The translations under genes were made by a program, and so were the position numbers. From Spirochaetales bacterium (GTDB taxonomy: Bacteria > Spirochaetota > Spirochaetia > DSM-27196 > PWMO01), in assembly GCA_007130025.1 (NCBI GenBank), contig SLTF01000025.1, positions 1-33,119 on the forward strand: a stretch of 33,119 nucleotides of DNA. Direction: 5' to 3'. The notes beneath the pieces are model-generated. The model made no database searches and had not been told where the DNA came from. It saw only the letters and a program-made list of their open reading frames with translations. Positions 6,964 through 15,903 of the stretch are shown here, piece after piece (the first letter of the stretch is position 1; the number at the start of each line of letters is the position of its first letter).

Positions 6964-8951
6964 CCGTTCCTCCCCGATGGTGTTGCTTCTTCGGCTGCTT
7001 CGAGCAGGGCGCGTTCGCGCTCAAGCGTTTCCCAGCGCCCATTCAGTTCGGCGTACCGTTCCCGCTCACGTGCGAGGTCCCGATGGAGCTCCTGCATTCG
7101 ATCCGGGTTGAGATAGTTCTCCTCTGCCCCCATCGCAGCCTCGACACGAGCGCAGGTCTGTTCGGACGCCTCCATGGCCTGCATCAGCTCCTCTTCCTCC
7201 CGCGCGAGCGACCGCAGTCGTCCCTTGCGCTGTTTGCGTTGCTCGTAGTCGCTTCCGTCCGGTACGCTCTGTCCCGCATCGATCGACGCCACGACGGACG
7301 CAGCCGTCGTGTTGGTCTCATTCCGCGATTCCACGCGCCGGCGATAGTATCGGTAGTCACCGGGATAGTCGGTCACCACGCTGAAGCGGTCGGTGTCGGG
7401 GCGGTCGAGTTCGATCACACGATCGGCGAGACCTTCCAGAAAGTGCCGGTCGTGCGACACAAACAGAACCGTTCCCTGGTAGCTTCGAAGGGCGTCGAGC
7501 AACACGTCTTTGGAGCTCATGTCGAGATGGTTGGTGGGTTCGTCAAGGATCAAGAGGTTGGCTGGACGGACGAGCATGCGAAGCAGGTTGACGCGACTGG
7601 TCTCTCCGCCACTGAGCACTCCAACAGGTTTGTGGACGTCGTCGCCGCGAAAGAGAAACGCGCCAAGCAGGTCTCGCACCAGCGGGATCATTGCGGTCTC
7701 ACAGTGCGCTTCGATTGTCTCAAGGATCGAGCGGTTTGCACCACCAGCCGGGTCGTGAGCGTGATCCTCGCTGTAGTAGCTGACGGCGACGTTGCTCCCC
7801 AGACGGAAGCTGCCGTCGAACTGCACGTCTGCGCCCGCGAGAATGCGGAGCAGCGTCGACTTTCCGGCGCCGTTTCGCCCGACTACCGCCACCTTCTGTC
7901 CCCGCATGACCGTGAAGGAGACGTCCCGCAAGACCGGTACGGTTTCGTACCGCTTCCCGATTCCGTCGAGTACCAGTGCCTCGTCACCGCTGCGCGCCGG
8001 CTTGGGGAATCGAAACCGGATGTGCTTCATGGATTCGGGGATTTCGATCCGCTCGGTCTTCTCCAGCTGCTTGATTCGACTCTGCACCATGTTTGCCTTG
8101 GAGGCGTTGTATCGAAACCGGCGGATGAACTCTTCGGCCTTGGCAATCTCATCCTGCTGCTGTTCGTAGCGTTTTCTGAGGTCGATCAGGTCCTTCTCCC
8201 TGACCGCTTCGTACGCGCTGTAGTTGCCGCGAAACCGAATCAGGCGGCCAAGAAAGAGCTCCATCACCTCTGACACCGTGGTGTCAAGAAAGAAGCGGTC
8301 ATGGGACACCAGAACAAACCCGCCGGGGTAGGCAGTCAGAAAGCTTTCGAGCCACTCGCGCGCTTCCAGGTCGAGATAGTTGGTTGGCTCGTCGAGAAGG
8401 AGTAAGTCCGGGTGGGCGAGGAGAATCTTGGCGAGGGCGATGCGCATCTGCCAACCGGAAGAAAACTCGCCGGTGTCGCGCGTGAAGTCGGTGCGGCGAA
8501 AGCCCAGCCCGGTCAGGACCGAATCGATGCGCGCCTGCCGCTGGTAGAAGCCCGAGTGGTCGAGTCGCTCCTGCAACTCGTGCATTTCGTGGAGGAGCGC
8601 CTCCTGACCGTCTTCCGTCGCGTCGGGAAGCTCGTCGGCGACCGTCTCGAGCCGGGATACCATGTCGTGAAACCGGGCAAAGGCCTGCTCCGCCTCATCG
8701 AGCAGGCTGCGACCACGATGGACCAGTCCCGACTGCGGAAGATACCCCACCGTGCACCCGCGATTGACCACAACGGAACCTGAGTCCGGTGAGGTCTGCG
8801 CCGCGATCAGTCGCAGCAGTGTGGTCTTGCCGCTGCCGTTCGCACCGGTCAGCGCGACCCGACAGCGATCGTCGAGGCTCAGGTTGACCGAGTCAAGTAC
8901 CTGCCGGTCGGCAAATGCCACATCCACCGAAGTAAGGGAGACAACCGTCAC
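6960..8951 (-). CDS. ABC-F family ATPase (Uup/YheS-like)
   Basis: A 663-residue soluble protein with two ABC ATPase domains and no membrane domain, the ABC-F layout. These proteins bind the ribosome and relieve stalls or protect against antibiotics. The first Walker A GANGSGKT is at about 36-43, with signature SSGWQMR and DEPTNYLD. The second has GRNGAGKS, signature LSGGETSR and DEPTNHLD with VSHDRHFLE. The interdomain linker after the first domain carries the charged RKRYEQQQDEI helix typical of the P-site tRNA motif. A C-terminal charged coiled coil follows, as in Uup-like members. The start is a GTG (8949-8951), chosen because the family N-terminus follows directly; no strong ribosome site is visible. 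The gap to the upstream lipoprotein gene is nine bases. Confidence 0.95.
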   Translation of the reverse strand: MTVVSLTSVDVAFADRQVLDSVNLSLDDRCRVALTGANGSGKTTLLRLIAAQTSPDSGSVVVNRGCTVGYLPQSGLVHRGRSLLDEAEQAFARFHDMVSRLETVADELPDATEDGQEALLHEMHELQERLDHSGFYQRQARIDSVLTGLGFRRTDFTRDTGEFSSGWQMRIALAKILLAHPDLLLLDEPTNYLDLEAREWLESFLTAYPGGFVLVSHDRFFLDTTVSEVMELFLGRLIRFRGNYSAYEAVREKDLIDLRKRYEQQQDEIAKAEEFIRRFRYNASKANMVQSRIKQLEKTERIEIPESMKHIRFRFPKPARSGDEALVLDGIGKRYETVPVLRDVSFTVMRGQKVAVVGRNGAGKSTLLRILAGADVQFDGSFRLGSNVAVSYYSEDHAHDPAGGANRSILETIEAHCETAMIPLVRDLLGAFLFRGDDVHKPVGVLSGGETSRVNLLRMLVRPANLLILDEPTNHLDMSSKDVLLDALRSYQGTVLFVSHDRHFLEGLADRVIELDRPDTDRFSVVTDYPGDYRYYRRRVESRNETNTTAASVVASIDAGQSVPDGSDYEQRKQRKGRLRSLAREEEELMQAMEASEQTCARVEAAMGAEENYLNPDRMQELHRDLARERERYAELNGRWETLERERALLEAAEEATPSGRNG

Positions 8952-8960
8952 AGCGACAAC

Positions 8961-10259
8961 TCAGGACGAGGGATCGGCGGCAAAAAAGGCAACAATTGAA
9001 CCGCTCCCCACCGACATCACCACGTTGCGGTTGATGTTCTGCGGAGGCACGTTGGTCAATCGGATACCGGTGTCCGTTCGGGTATAGGCGAAGTGGACCG
9101 GCCGAGTATCGAGTTGATTGAAGCGGAAGGTGAGGACGCCGTCAAAACTCCCCCGAAGCGGTGGTGCGAGGAAATGGCTGAACTCGATTCGCCCCTCAAG
9201 GCCGGCACCACGAGGAATCACGTTGGGAACAAAGCTTTCGTATCCGGTCCACTGGAAGCGGCCGTCACTGTTCAGGGTGATCCGTCCGTAGGCGGAGCTG
9301 ACCCAGCGGTCGCTTTTCTCCGCGAGCTCGCGGATCAACGTGGCACGCCGCTCCATCTCTCGTTCGCGTACCTCTGTCAGATCGTGTTCGATGATCTCCA
9401 GATCCGCCGACTCGGTCTGCGTGCCCACCGTGTACTGGATGGTGATCGCGTTGTCGCTTCGAAACGTGACCTGGAGGGTAGTGCCCTGTAGCGCGTATTG
9501 CCGTACGGTGGTCCGCACGATATCGGTGTACTCGAAGACCTCCGATCTCCCGCCGGAAAGCACAAGGCGGAACCGGCTCTCGTCGGGTTCGGGAAAGAGG
9601 CCGAAGTCGTTGCGAAGCTGCGAGAGATCGATGGTGGCGTTGCGGATCATCTGGCCGATTGACGACGGGCGCCACACGTTGTCCACGAGTCGCTCGATCA
9701 GCGGATCGATCTCGTCATCCGCGCCGCGCACGGCGATCTGCTGCCCCGCCTCAAAGGCGGTCAGGTAGAAGCCAAAGGTCCAACCGGTTGTGCCATCTTC
9801 GGTAAGAACCTCGTACCAGTGTGCCACCAGTCCCGCTTCGTTATGCGGCTCAGCCGTCCGGCTGATGACCTTGGCTTCCTCGCCTTCCCGCAGTCGGTAG
9901 ACTGCCTGCGAGGTGCGATCGAGAATCCGTCTCACCGGGAGTGCGTTTCGATCCGCACGAACGAAGGTCTGGGCGAACTGAGCGTAGGCGTCGGCAAACT
10001 CACGCGCGTCGGCGGCGGAATTGAAAAACCGGATGCGCCACTGGGGGAGCATCTCCCGGGTGCCGTCTTCAAAGACGATGATGTAGCTGCTCTGGATATT
10101 GGAGACCTCAAGGATACCAACGACCGCTCCGGCCAGCTCCGGGTTATCCTCGGGCCAGAGAAGGACCCCGTGACCAACCGTCCGTGGTCCACACGCCACA
10201 AAAAGAGCCGATGTCGCGACCACCACAAGAAAAACCCGCAATGCGTATTGTGTCTTCAT
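8961..10259 (-). CDS. Lipoprotein with an SH3-like domain, function unknown
   Basis: A 432-residue predicted lipoprotein. From the ATG at 10257-10259 it has a basic start, a hydrophobic stretch (residues 9-20) and a lipobox ending FVAC, placing the lipidated cysteine at 23. A region at about 108-170 (phrases YRLREGEEAKVI, HWYEVLTEDGTTGW) resembles a bacterial SH3 domain, which often binds cell wall. The rest is beta-rich and unassigned. A TTG at 10299-10301 would overlap the previous stop as TTGA but would put 14 polar residues before the signal, so the internal ATG is preferred. It lies between another exported protein and the ABC-F gene. Spirochaete envelope function is likely; the activity is unknown. 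Confidence 0.82.
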   Translation of the reverse strand: MKTQYALRVFLVVVATSALFVACGPRTVGHGVLLWPEDNPELAGAVVGILEVSNIQSSYIIVFEDGTREMLPQWRIRFFNSAADAREFADAYAQFAQTFVRADRNALPVRRILDRTSQAVYRLREGEEAKVISRTAEPHNEAGLVAHWYEVLTEDGTTGWTFGFYLTAFEAGQQIAVRGADDEIDPLIERLVDNVWRPSSIGQMIRNATIDLSQLRNDFGLFPEPDESRFRLVLSGGRSEVFEYTDIVRTTVRQYALQGTTLQVTFRSDNAITIQYTVGTQTESADLEIIEHDLTEVREREMERRATLIRELAEKSDRWVSSAYGRITLNSDGRFQWTGYESFVPNVIPRGAGLEGRIEFSHFLAPPLRGSFDGVLTFRFNQLDTRPVHFAYTRTDTGIRLTNVPPQNINRNVVMSVGSGSIVAFFAADPSS

Positions 10260-10297
10260 AGCTTGCGTCTGAATTTGCACCGACCGTGCGGTGCTCG

Positions 10298-11185
10298 TCA
10301 ATGCACGCGGGAACGATTCTGTGCGGTTTGGCGAAGGTTTTGTGAGGGAACGATGACGACAACCCGCCCCGACCGCAGGAGTTCGCGGTTGGAATCAGAG
10401 AAGAGGATCCGGTCCGCGGCGTCGACGGGAATCAACAGATCCGTAAAGGTTGTTCCAAACAGGCCGGTTGCAACGATGTGGAGTGGGTCGGTACCGGCAA
10501 CCGCTTCGATCATGGGGTCATTCGCATTATCGGTGTAGCGCACCACGCCGGAGGCGCGGACGACATCCGGTGGAACCATGTCGAAGGAGAGAACCGTTCG
10601 CATGGTGCGATCGAAGATTCGCGGCATCATTGCCGGAACGGCGAGCCCCTGCCGCCCGGTTCCGTGGATCGGAAGGGGGGCATCCGCGACGATGACGATC
10701 CCGCTGTATCGGCGGGTGGGAACCCAGCTCACCGATCGCGGGATTGGCGTTGGATCCGCATGGGTGACAACAACTCGGGCCAACTCCGGAAAGAGGGGGA
10801 GATGGTATTCGGCAACCACGTCGTGGAGGTCTGGAGTGCGATGCACCCGCACCCGTTGAGCGCCGGCGACCACGTTTGGAAGCATCACGGCAAGCTCAAG
10901 ATTGTGATCGATCAGATCGGAGACGGTGCGACCCTCATCGAGTCGAACGGACAGCAGCGCGTCCTGAAGGATCTGGGGCAGCTCACGCTCGATCTCGCGG
11001 CGCACCGAGTGCTCCGCGGCGGCGAGGTTTCTGCCGCTGGTGGGGACGGGTGCATGTACCTCAACCGCGACAATGCCGCGCTGCCAGTCCACCGTGGTAG
11101 ATGCGCGGTAATCGAGCGCCCCAACAAGGTGAGCGGCAAGTACCGCGAGACAGGCGACCAGCAGAAAACGGTGTGATATACGCAT
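10298..11185 (-). CDS. Secreted protein of unknown function
   Basis: A 295-residue protein with a Sec-type signal peptide: MRISHR, a hydrophobic stretch of about 16 residues, then HLVGA before a likely cleavage near residue 23. No lipobox is present, so it is probably periplasmic. The mature part is mixed alpha/beta, with helices rich in Glu, Arg and Leu at about 55-90 and repeated beta strands afterwards (YSGIVIVADA, DPLHIVATGLFG). Start ATG 11183-11185, with GGGAG about four bases upstream. It lies 38 bases upstream of the SH3-like lipoprotein ATG and 69 bases after the TPR-like lipoprotein, so these three exported proteins probably form one unit. No family recognised. Confidence 0.82.
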   Translation of the reverse strand: MRISHRFLLVACLAVLAAHLVGALDYRASTTVDWQRGIVAVEVHAPVPTSGRNLAAAEHSVRREIERELPQILQDALLSVRLDEGRTVSDLIDHNLELAVMLPNVVAGAQRVRVHRTPDLHDVVAEYHLPLFPELARVVVTHADPTPIPRSVSWVPTRRYSGIVIVADAPLPIHGTGRQGLAVPAMMPRIFDRTMRTVLSFDMVPPDVVRASGVVRYTDNANDPMIEAVAGTDPLHIVATGLFGTTFTDLLIPVDAADRILFSDSNRELLRSGRVVVIVPSQNLRQTAQNRSRVH

Positions 11186-11254
11186 CGTGCTCCCGCCTTC
11201 AGTATCGGCGAAAACCGCGTGTGAGCTTACCGTTGCTCCGTGCCCCGCGCCGGG

Positions 11255-12295
11255 TTACATGGCTTCGCCGAAGTAGATTCCCGCCCATTCCCAGTTTCCG
11301 TGTATTTCGGGGTCAGCCGGAAAGTCTACGCGACGGAAGTAGAGGTACCAGGTGCGGATCCGGTGCGACCATCCCCAGGTGCGAAGAAAGGCCTCACGGG
11401 CGTTGGAGTTTACTTCCAGCTCATCGGCGTACCGAACCCGCGAGCGCACCAGGAAGGTTCCCACGTTGAAATCAATCTGGCTGTTGGCATCGTACTCCTG
11501 CTGCTCCCACGACATCGCGAAGAAATTTTCCCGTGCCTTGTGGCGCAGCAGGGTGCGCACGTCCTGCCGCCAGATGGCGCTCTTGATGGTCGTTACCAGT
11601 CCGTCGAGACTCTCCATGGTCCAGTCGCGGGTGGAATCGTAGAAATTCACCCGATCGCGGACGTGGCGATGCGCTTCGGGGAACCCCAGAATCCGCGTCT
11701 GCGGATAGTTGAGAAAGTTGCGGTAGGCCGCGAACGCCAGATCCCATTCGCCCAGCTCTTCGAAGGTGCGCGCCATCGCGAAGTAGGTGGCACCCGGGTC
11801 TACGCGGTCACGGTAGCGGTCCAGAAGGTCCTGGTAGTAGTGGATACGCACCGCGGGGTCATCGGTGAGCCGCAGCAGCTCGGTGAGGGCGGCGTAGTGC
11901 ACTGACGTGCCACGCACGATCAGGTCGGTATAATTGGCCAGAATGCGCTGATAGTAGTGTTCCGCCATCTCCGGTGTGCCGTAGTTGCGGGCTACAAGCA
12001 GAAGGTAGTAGGCGCTGAACGGGTCCTCCGGGTGATTCTCCACGTGGGTGGTCAGAAACACCCGCATCCGCTCGGGGTAACCTGCCTGCAGGAGATGTCC
12101 GGCAATCTGCTCGATCAGAATGACCCGCGCAGCCTCGTCATCTCCGTTGCCGTCGAGCAGGCGAAACAGCTCGCGAAGTTCCTGTTGCTGCTCGGTGGTG
12201 CCGACGATGTAGTAGTCGTCAACGCGGGCACAGCCGGACAGGACCGCCAGTATCAGAAGGGCCGCCAAGGCGGCCGGAACGTATCGATATCGCAT
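11255..12295 (-). CDS. TPR-like lipoprotein, function unknown
   Basis: A 346-residue predicted lipoprotein: MRYR, a hydrophobic core, and the lipobox LSGC with the lipidated cysteine at about 22. Residues 30-215 are helical repeats of the TPR type with alternating aromatic and small residues (for example AEHYYQRILANYTDL, YFAMARTFEELGEWDLAFAAYRNFL), so a scaffold role is likely. The C-terminal 120 residues are different: rich in Trp, Arg, Phe and Tyr and probably beta, with RTWYLYFRRVDFP and NWEWAGIYFG near the end, which may be a ligand-binding or outer-membrane-facing domain. Start ATG 12293-12295. It is the first gene of the minus-strand envelope run and is divergent from the six-helix membrane protein. 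Confidence 0.82.
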   Translation of the reverse strand: MRYRYVPAALAALLILAVLSGCARVDDYYIVGTTEQQQELRELFRLLDGNGDDEAARVILIEQIAGHLLQAGYPERMRVFLTTHVENHPEDPFSAYYLLLVARNYGTPEMAEHYYQRILANYTDLIVRGTSVHYAALTELLRLTDDPAVRIHYYQDLLDRYRDRVDPGATYFAMARTFEELGEWDLAFAAYRNFLNYPQTRILGFPEAHRHVRDRVNFYDSTRDWTMESLDGLVTTIKSAIWRQDVRTLLRHKARENFFAMSWEQQEYDANSQIDFNVGTFLVRSRVRYADELEVNSNAREAFLRTWGWSHRIRTWYLYFRRVDFPADPEIHGNWEWAGIYFGEAM

Positions 12296-12327
12296 ACCGG
12301 CAACAGTCTACTCAATCGGCACCTTGG

Positions 12328-12357
12328 TTGGCAAGCGCCCGGCCCTTTTGCTACAAT
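12328..12357 (+). promoter_or_regulatory. Extended -10 promoter of the six-helix membrane protein
   Basis: -35 TTGGCA (12328-12333), an 18-base spacer and -10 TACAAT (12352-12357), preceded by TGC as in extended -10 promoters. The start would be near 12364, only about eight bases before the ATG at 12372, so the leader is very short. Confidence 0.6.
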
Positions 12358-12371
12358 CAGGTTGAGGTATC

Positions 12372-12899
12372 ATGTTACACCGCGTTCCAAACAAGCTCGT
12401 ACTCTTTGGTTCCGGCTTCATCGTGCTTGGGTCGGCGTTGCTGCTATGGACACTCGGCTACCTGCCCGCGGCCGCGGCGCTCTGGCCGGTGATTGTCATG
12501 CTCGCAGGGCTCTGGATGCTCCATGCGGTCTTTTTTCGCGGAGGGCGCGAGTCATACGTCTTCTCCGGGCTCTTTCTGGCGCTGGGCGGAGCGGTGGTGC
12601 TCCTGATGAACACCGTGCTTTCTCGCGTCGCGCTGACCCGCATCTGGCCGGTGTTTATGGCGATCGCCGGGTTTTCGCTTCTGGGGTACGGATTGAAAAA
12701 GCACGAGCCGTCGGCTCGGGCGGTACTGATTGTGCCCGCGTGGGCGATCATCCTCCTGGCCCTGATCTTTCTTCCCTTCAGTCTGGATGTCGTGTCAATC
12801 AGCTTTATTCGGTTTGTTGGTCTCTGGTGGCCGGTGCTCTTTATCGCAGCGGGGGTGGTGATGCTGATCGCCCACATTCGACGCAGACCTCGGGGTTGA
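12372..12899 (+). CDS. Six-helix membrane protein with LiaI/LiaF-like repeats
   Basis: A 175-residue integral membrane protein with about six hydrophobic segments and short basic loops. The segments form three pairs, and the second helix of each pair opens with a W-P-V motif followed by a small residue and glycine (LWPVIVMLAG, IWPVFMAIAG, WWPVLFIAAG). This suggests threefold internal duplication of a helical hairpin. It recalls the transmembrane region of LiaI/LiaF and DUF5668 proteins of envelope-stress systems, but no C-terminal LiaF domain is present. The ATG at 12372 has GAGG five bases upstream. It is a single-gene unit between divergent and convergent neighbours. Confidence 0.8.
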   Translation: MLHRVPNKLVLFGSGFIVLGSALLLWTLGYLPAAAALWPVIVMLAGLWMLHAVFFRGGRESYVFSGLFLALGGAVVLLMNTVLSRVALTRIWPVFMAIAGFSLLGYGLKKHEPSARAVLIVPAWAIILLALIFLPFSLDVVSISFIRFVGLWWPVLFIAAGVVMLIAHIRRRPRG

Positions 12900-12924
12900 T
12901 CAAGAGATCGGAAGCCGGATCCGC

Positions 12925-13383
12925 TTAGCGTGTCGGGTCGTCCTCGCTCTCGTCGCTCTTCTCGATTTCATCGTCCTGGTCTTCGTCGTCGGCTTCGTCC
13001 TCCGACGCAGGATCTTCCTCGGGTTCCGGTTCGGGAAGGCAGTTGTCGTCGCGGTAGAGGATGGAGTTCCAGTCCAGCCTGCGACCGGTGCATTGGCAGG
13101 TGAGGGTGAACGGAAAGGTGTGCTCGCGCAGGATGAATACCGCGGCAATGACCGCGAGGATCACGGCCACCATGACCCCGTCGCCCAGGGCGTACTGGCG
13201 GCACAGTTCGGCGCCGGCGTAGATAACGAGGGCGGCGATGGCAAGATAGAGGGTTGCCATCCGTTTTTTCTGTGCAGTGCGTTGGTGCTTGCGCTGGGTC
13301 ATGTTCAGAATGAGAATGGCCAGGAAGACCCAGTAGAAGTATTGCGCAACAAAATCGACAAGGATCGTTGATTGAAGAATCAT
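12925..13383 (-). CDS. Small membrane protein with acidic C-terminal tail
   Basis: A 152-residue protein with three hydrophobic segments (about residues 12-28, 44-60 and 68-85), the first two separated by a strongly basic stretch. A short soluble motif TCQCTGRRLDWNSILYRD follows; its CxC could bind metal or form a disulfide. The last 38 residues are almost all Glu, Asp, Ser and Pro. The ATG at 13381-13383 is preferred over an upstream in-frame start because the hydrophobic sequence follows directly. Its start region overlaps the proposed TTG start of the opposite-strand gene at 13372. It is convergent with the six-helix membrane protein, 25 bases apart. Function unknown. Confidence 0.75.
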   Translation of the reverse strand: MILQSTILVDFVAQYFYWVFLAILILNMTQRKHQRTAQKKRMATLYLAIAALVIYAGAELCRQYALGDGVMVAVILAVIAAVFILREHTFPFTLTCQCTGRRLDWNSILYRDDNCLPEPEPEEDPASEDEADDEDQDDEIEKSDESEDDPTR

Positions 13384-14250
13384 GGTGGACACCATACCCG
13401 GAAACCGACTCCCGTGCAAACTCCCGGAAGCCTCTCAACGATTCTCGAGAATCTGTTTGAGCGCCACCACCATCCACGGTTTCTCCATCCCGATCCATTG
13501 GAGATGGTCTTTCACTACGACGATCCGGCGGATCGGGAAGTGGCGGGGTTCATTGCCTCCGCGCTCGCGCTCGGTCGGGTTTCCGGGATTCTTGGCGCCG
13601 GTACCGCGGCTCTGGGTGCGCTGGGACCCCGGCCGGCCGAGACGCTTCGCTCCTGTCCGGCCGGCGAGCTTCGCGAACGGTGCGAGGGGTTTGTCTATCG
13701 GTTTTTCACCGCCGACCATCTTGCCAACTTTCTGGCGGCGGTGGGGTCTCTGCTGCGGGAGTTTGGCTCGCTGGAGCGCGCCTTCCTGAGCGGGCACGCC
13801 GCGGACGCCGAAACCACGCTACCCGCGGCTGAGGCCTTTCTGGCGCGGTTTCACGCGCGCGCCGAGGGGCCGATCGCGATTCTGCTGCCGCTGCCCGGGC
13901 GCGGCGGAAGCCTCAAGCGGCTGCACCTGTTTCTGCGCTGGATGGTGCGCTCCGATTGCATCGACCCCGGCGGATGGAACAGCGTGCTGCCGGCTCAGTT
14001 GATCGTACCCCTGGACACCCATATGCACCGGTTGGCGCGCGAACTTGGATTGACCGCGCGACGCAGCTGCGACGCGCGAACCGCACTGGAGATCACCGCG
14101 GCATTTCGCGGTGTCGATTCCGCCGATCCGGTGCGTTTCGACTTTTCCCTGACGCGGCTTGGGATTCATCCTGATCTGGGATACGCGACGCTGTTTGGTT
14201 TGTCCGGCGGTGGTTGGTCTGAAGCGCCACCTGAGCCGGACCGCCGGTGA
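13372..14250 (+). CDS. TIGR02757 (DUF2400) family protein
   Basis: A protein of up to 292 residues. The family signature is clear: HPDPLEMVFHYDDPADREVAGFIASALALGRV near residues 40-70, then PLDTHMHRLARELGLTARRSCDARTALEITAAFR and DPVRFDFSLTRLGI toward the C-terminus. The family is conserved in Bacteroidetes and spirochaetes and has an all-helical fold related in appearance to helix-hairpin-helix DNA glycosylases; its function is not established. The start is uncertain: TTG 13372 has AAGGA seven bases upstream but overlaps the divergent gene, and GTG 13414 would give 278 residues without overlap. The TGA stop at 14248-14250 directly abuts the stop of mnhD on the other strand. Confidence 0.88.
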   Translation: MKNHGGHHTRKPTPVQTPGSLSTILENLFERHHHPRFLHPDPLEMVFHYDDPADREVAGFIASALALGRVSGILGAGTAALGALGPRPAETLRSCPAGELRERCEGFVYRFFTADHLANFLAAVGSLLREFGSLERAFLSGHAADAETTLPAAEAFLARFHARAEGPIAILLPLPGRGGSLKRLHLFLRWMVRSDCIDPGGWNSVLPAQLIVPLDTHMHRLARELGLTARRSCDARTALEITAAFRGVDSADPVRFDFSLTRLGIHPDLGYATLFGLSGGGWSEAPPEPDRR

Positions 14251-15903
14251 TTAACCGATCAGAAAGGTATAGGTGAGCACCACCGCAAAGAAGAGGGTAA
14301 AGAGCGTTGCCACCCCGTTGAAGGTGAAACGGAACTCGCGCACTGCCGAGAGCACCTCGAGGCGGTGCACCACCCCGTAGTAGAGCGCGACCGCAACCAC
14401 CAGGGTTCCCCCAAAGATCAGAAACTTGTCCAGGTAGAATGCGCCCGAAATCGGCAGGGTGTGGCCGAAGAGCAGATCCATGATCGGAGCGGCAAACAGG
14501 CCTCCTCCGAGGCACATCGCACCCATCAACAGGGCAACCGAGTTCATGGCAAACGACCGGCCGGGAATCCGGGGAAGATCGTGGTGGGTCGCGACGTCCG
14601 AGGGTTCCGCCGCACGTTCACCGGCGGCTGCACGTTCGGGAAGGAACATCTGCAGATACTTCACGAAGACCATGGTGGTGCCCAGGTTGACCAGGTAGAT
14701 CAGCGGCTCCCACGGTTGACCCGCAAGTCCCGCCTGGATGAGATACTTGGAAACGCTTCCGTTGAAGAAGGGACCTCCGGTGATGCCCAGAACGCCAAAG
14801 AGTGAGGCCAGAGCAAACAGCGGCGCCTTTGGCGCGATGTTGCGGATGCGGGTTATGTCCCGCGTGCCGGCGGCGTGGGTAATTGCGCCGGCGGTGATGA
14901 AGAGCAGCGCCTTGAAGAGGGCATGATTCATGATGTGAAACACGCTGCCCCAGTACGCGGCGTCGGTGCCGCTGTTCAGGCCCATGAGAATCAGCCCAAC
15001 CTGGGAGACGGTGCTGAAGGCGAGGATGAGTTTGACGTCGCGGTGCACCAGCGCAATCGAGAATCCCACCACCGCGGTCACCAGCCCCAGGAAGAAGAAG
15101 AAGAGCGTGGTATCGAAGGCGGGCAGAAAGACCTGCTGCAGTCGAACCAGAAAGTAGAGCCCCACCTTGACCTGAAGCCCCGAGAGCACCGCCGATACGG
15201 CGGAAGGGGCGCTCAGCGCGCCGTGGGCGCTCGGGAGCCAGCTGAACAGCGGCAGGATGGCGGCTTTCAGACAGACCGCGGAGACAATCAAGGCGAAGGG
15301 CAGGGCGAGGGCGCGCGGGTTTTCGATCATGGCGACGCGGGTCGCCATGGTGGTCAGATCCAGCGTCCCGAGGCTCTTGTACAGGAATCCAACGCCCAGG
15401 AGAAAGAAGGTCATGCCAAAGAGGTTGATCACCACGTAGAGCAGACCGTCGTAGAGCGCCTGCTTGTCGCGTTTATACATGATCAGGGTGGCAATCGTGA
15501 GCATGCTGAGCTCGATCAGCACGTAGACGTGGAATATATCGCCGGCGAGAAACAGCCCGACGGTTACCCCCTGCAACATGATAAAGAGGAACTGGAAGGT
15601 GTTGTTCATGTAGCGCTTTCCGTAGTTGAACAGAAAGAGCAGCAGGAAGACGGTTGAGGTCAGCAGGACGAGGGTTATTGAAAGCCTGTCCGCAACCAGG
15701 GCGATGCCGATATTCTCGCTCCAGCCGCCCAGGTACTCCACCACCCGCCCGGCATCGCGGACGCGAGCCACGGCCAGAACCGCCAGCGTCGTGTGGGCGA
15801 GCTGCACACCGATAAGCAGGTGCTTGTAGACCGTGCGCGGGAGGAAGTATCCCAGCGTTGCGACAAAGACCGGGAGCAGTACCAGGACGTACAGAGGAAT
15901 CAT
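14251..15903 (-). CDS. mnhD: Na+/H+ antiporter subunit D (MnhD/MrpD, NuoN-like)
   Basis: A polytopic proton-translocating subunit of the complex I antiporter family. The 550-residue protein has about 14 hydrophobic segments, somewhat longer than the usual 490-510. Family marks include the helix HVYVLIELSMLTIATLIMY with the conserved membrane glutamate, the loop LFSWLPSAHGALSAPSAVSAVLSG (HaPsaisA-type), and LILAFSTVSQVGLILMGL, matching LAyhTlSQiGy. It is the only NuoL/M/N-like subunit in this operon. The start overlaps the mnhC stop by four bases. Last gene of the operon; no terminator hairpin is apparent and its stop touches the stop of the convergent gene. Confidence 0.94.
   Translation of the reverse strand: MIPLYVLVLLPVFVATLGYFLPRTVYKHLLIGVQLAHTTLAVLAVARVRDAGRVVEYLGGWSENIGIALVADRLSITLVLLTSTVFLLLFLFNYGKRYMNNTFQFLFIMLQGVTVGLFLAGDIFHVYVLIELSMLTIATLIMYKRDKQALYDGLLYVVINLFGMTFFLLGVGFLYKSLGTLDLTTMATRVAMIENPRALALPFALIVSAVCLKAAILPLFSWLPSAHGALSAPSAVSAVLSGLQVKVGLYFLVRLQQVFLPAFDTTLFFFFLGLVTAVVGFSIALVHRDVKLILAFSTVSQVGLILMGLNSGTDAAYWGSVFHIMNHALFKALLFITAGAITHAAGTRDITRIRNIAPKAPLFALASLFGVLGITGGPFFNGSVSKYLIQAGLAGQPWEPLIYLVNLGTTMVFVKYLQMFLPERAAAGERAAEPSDVATHHDLPRIPGRSFAMNSVALLMGAMCLGGGLFAAPIMDLLFGHTLPISGAFYLDKFLIFGGTLVVAVALYYGVVHRLEVLSAVREFRFTFNGVATLFTLFFAVVLTYTFLIG

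Noticed and set aside
5809..7116. A 435-codon open frame on the plus strand
   Set aside because: Antisense to the LON-domain protein, xthA and the end of the ABC-F gene; Arg/Pro-rich translation without motifs.
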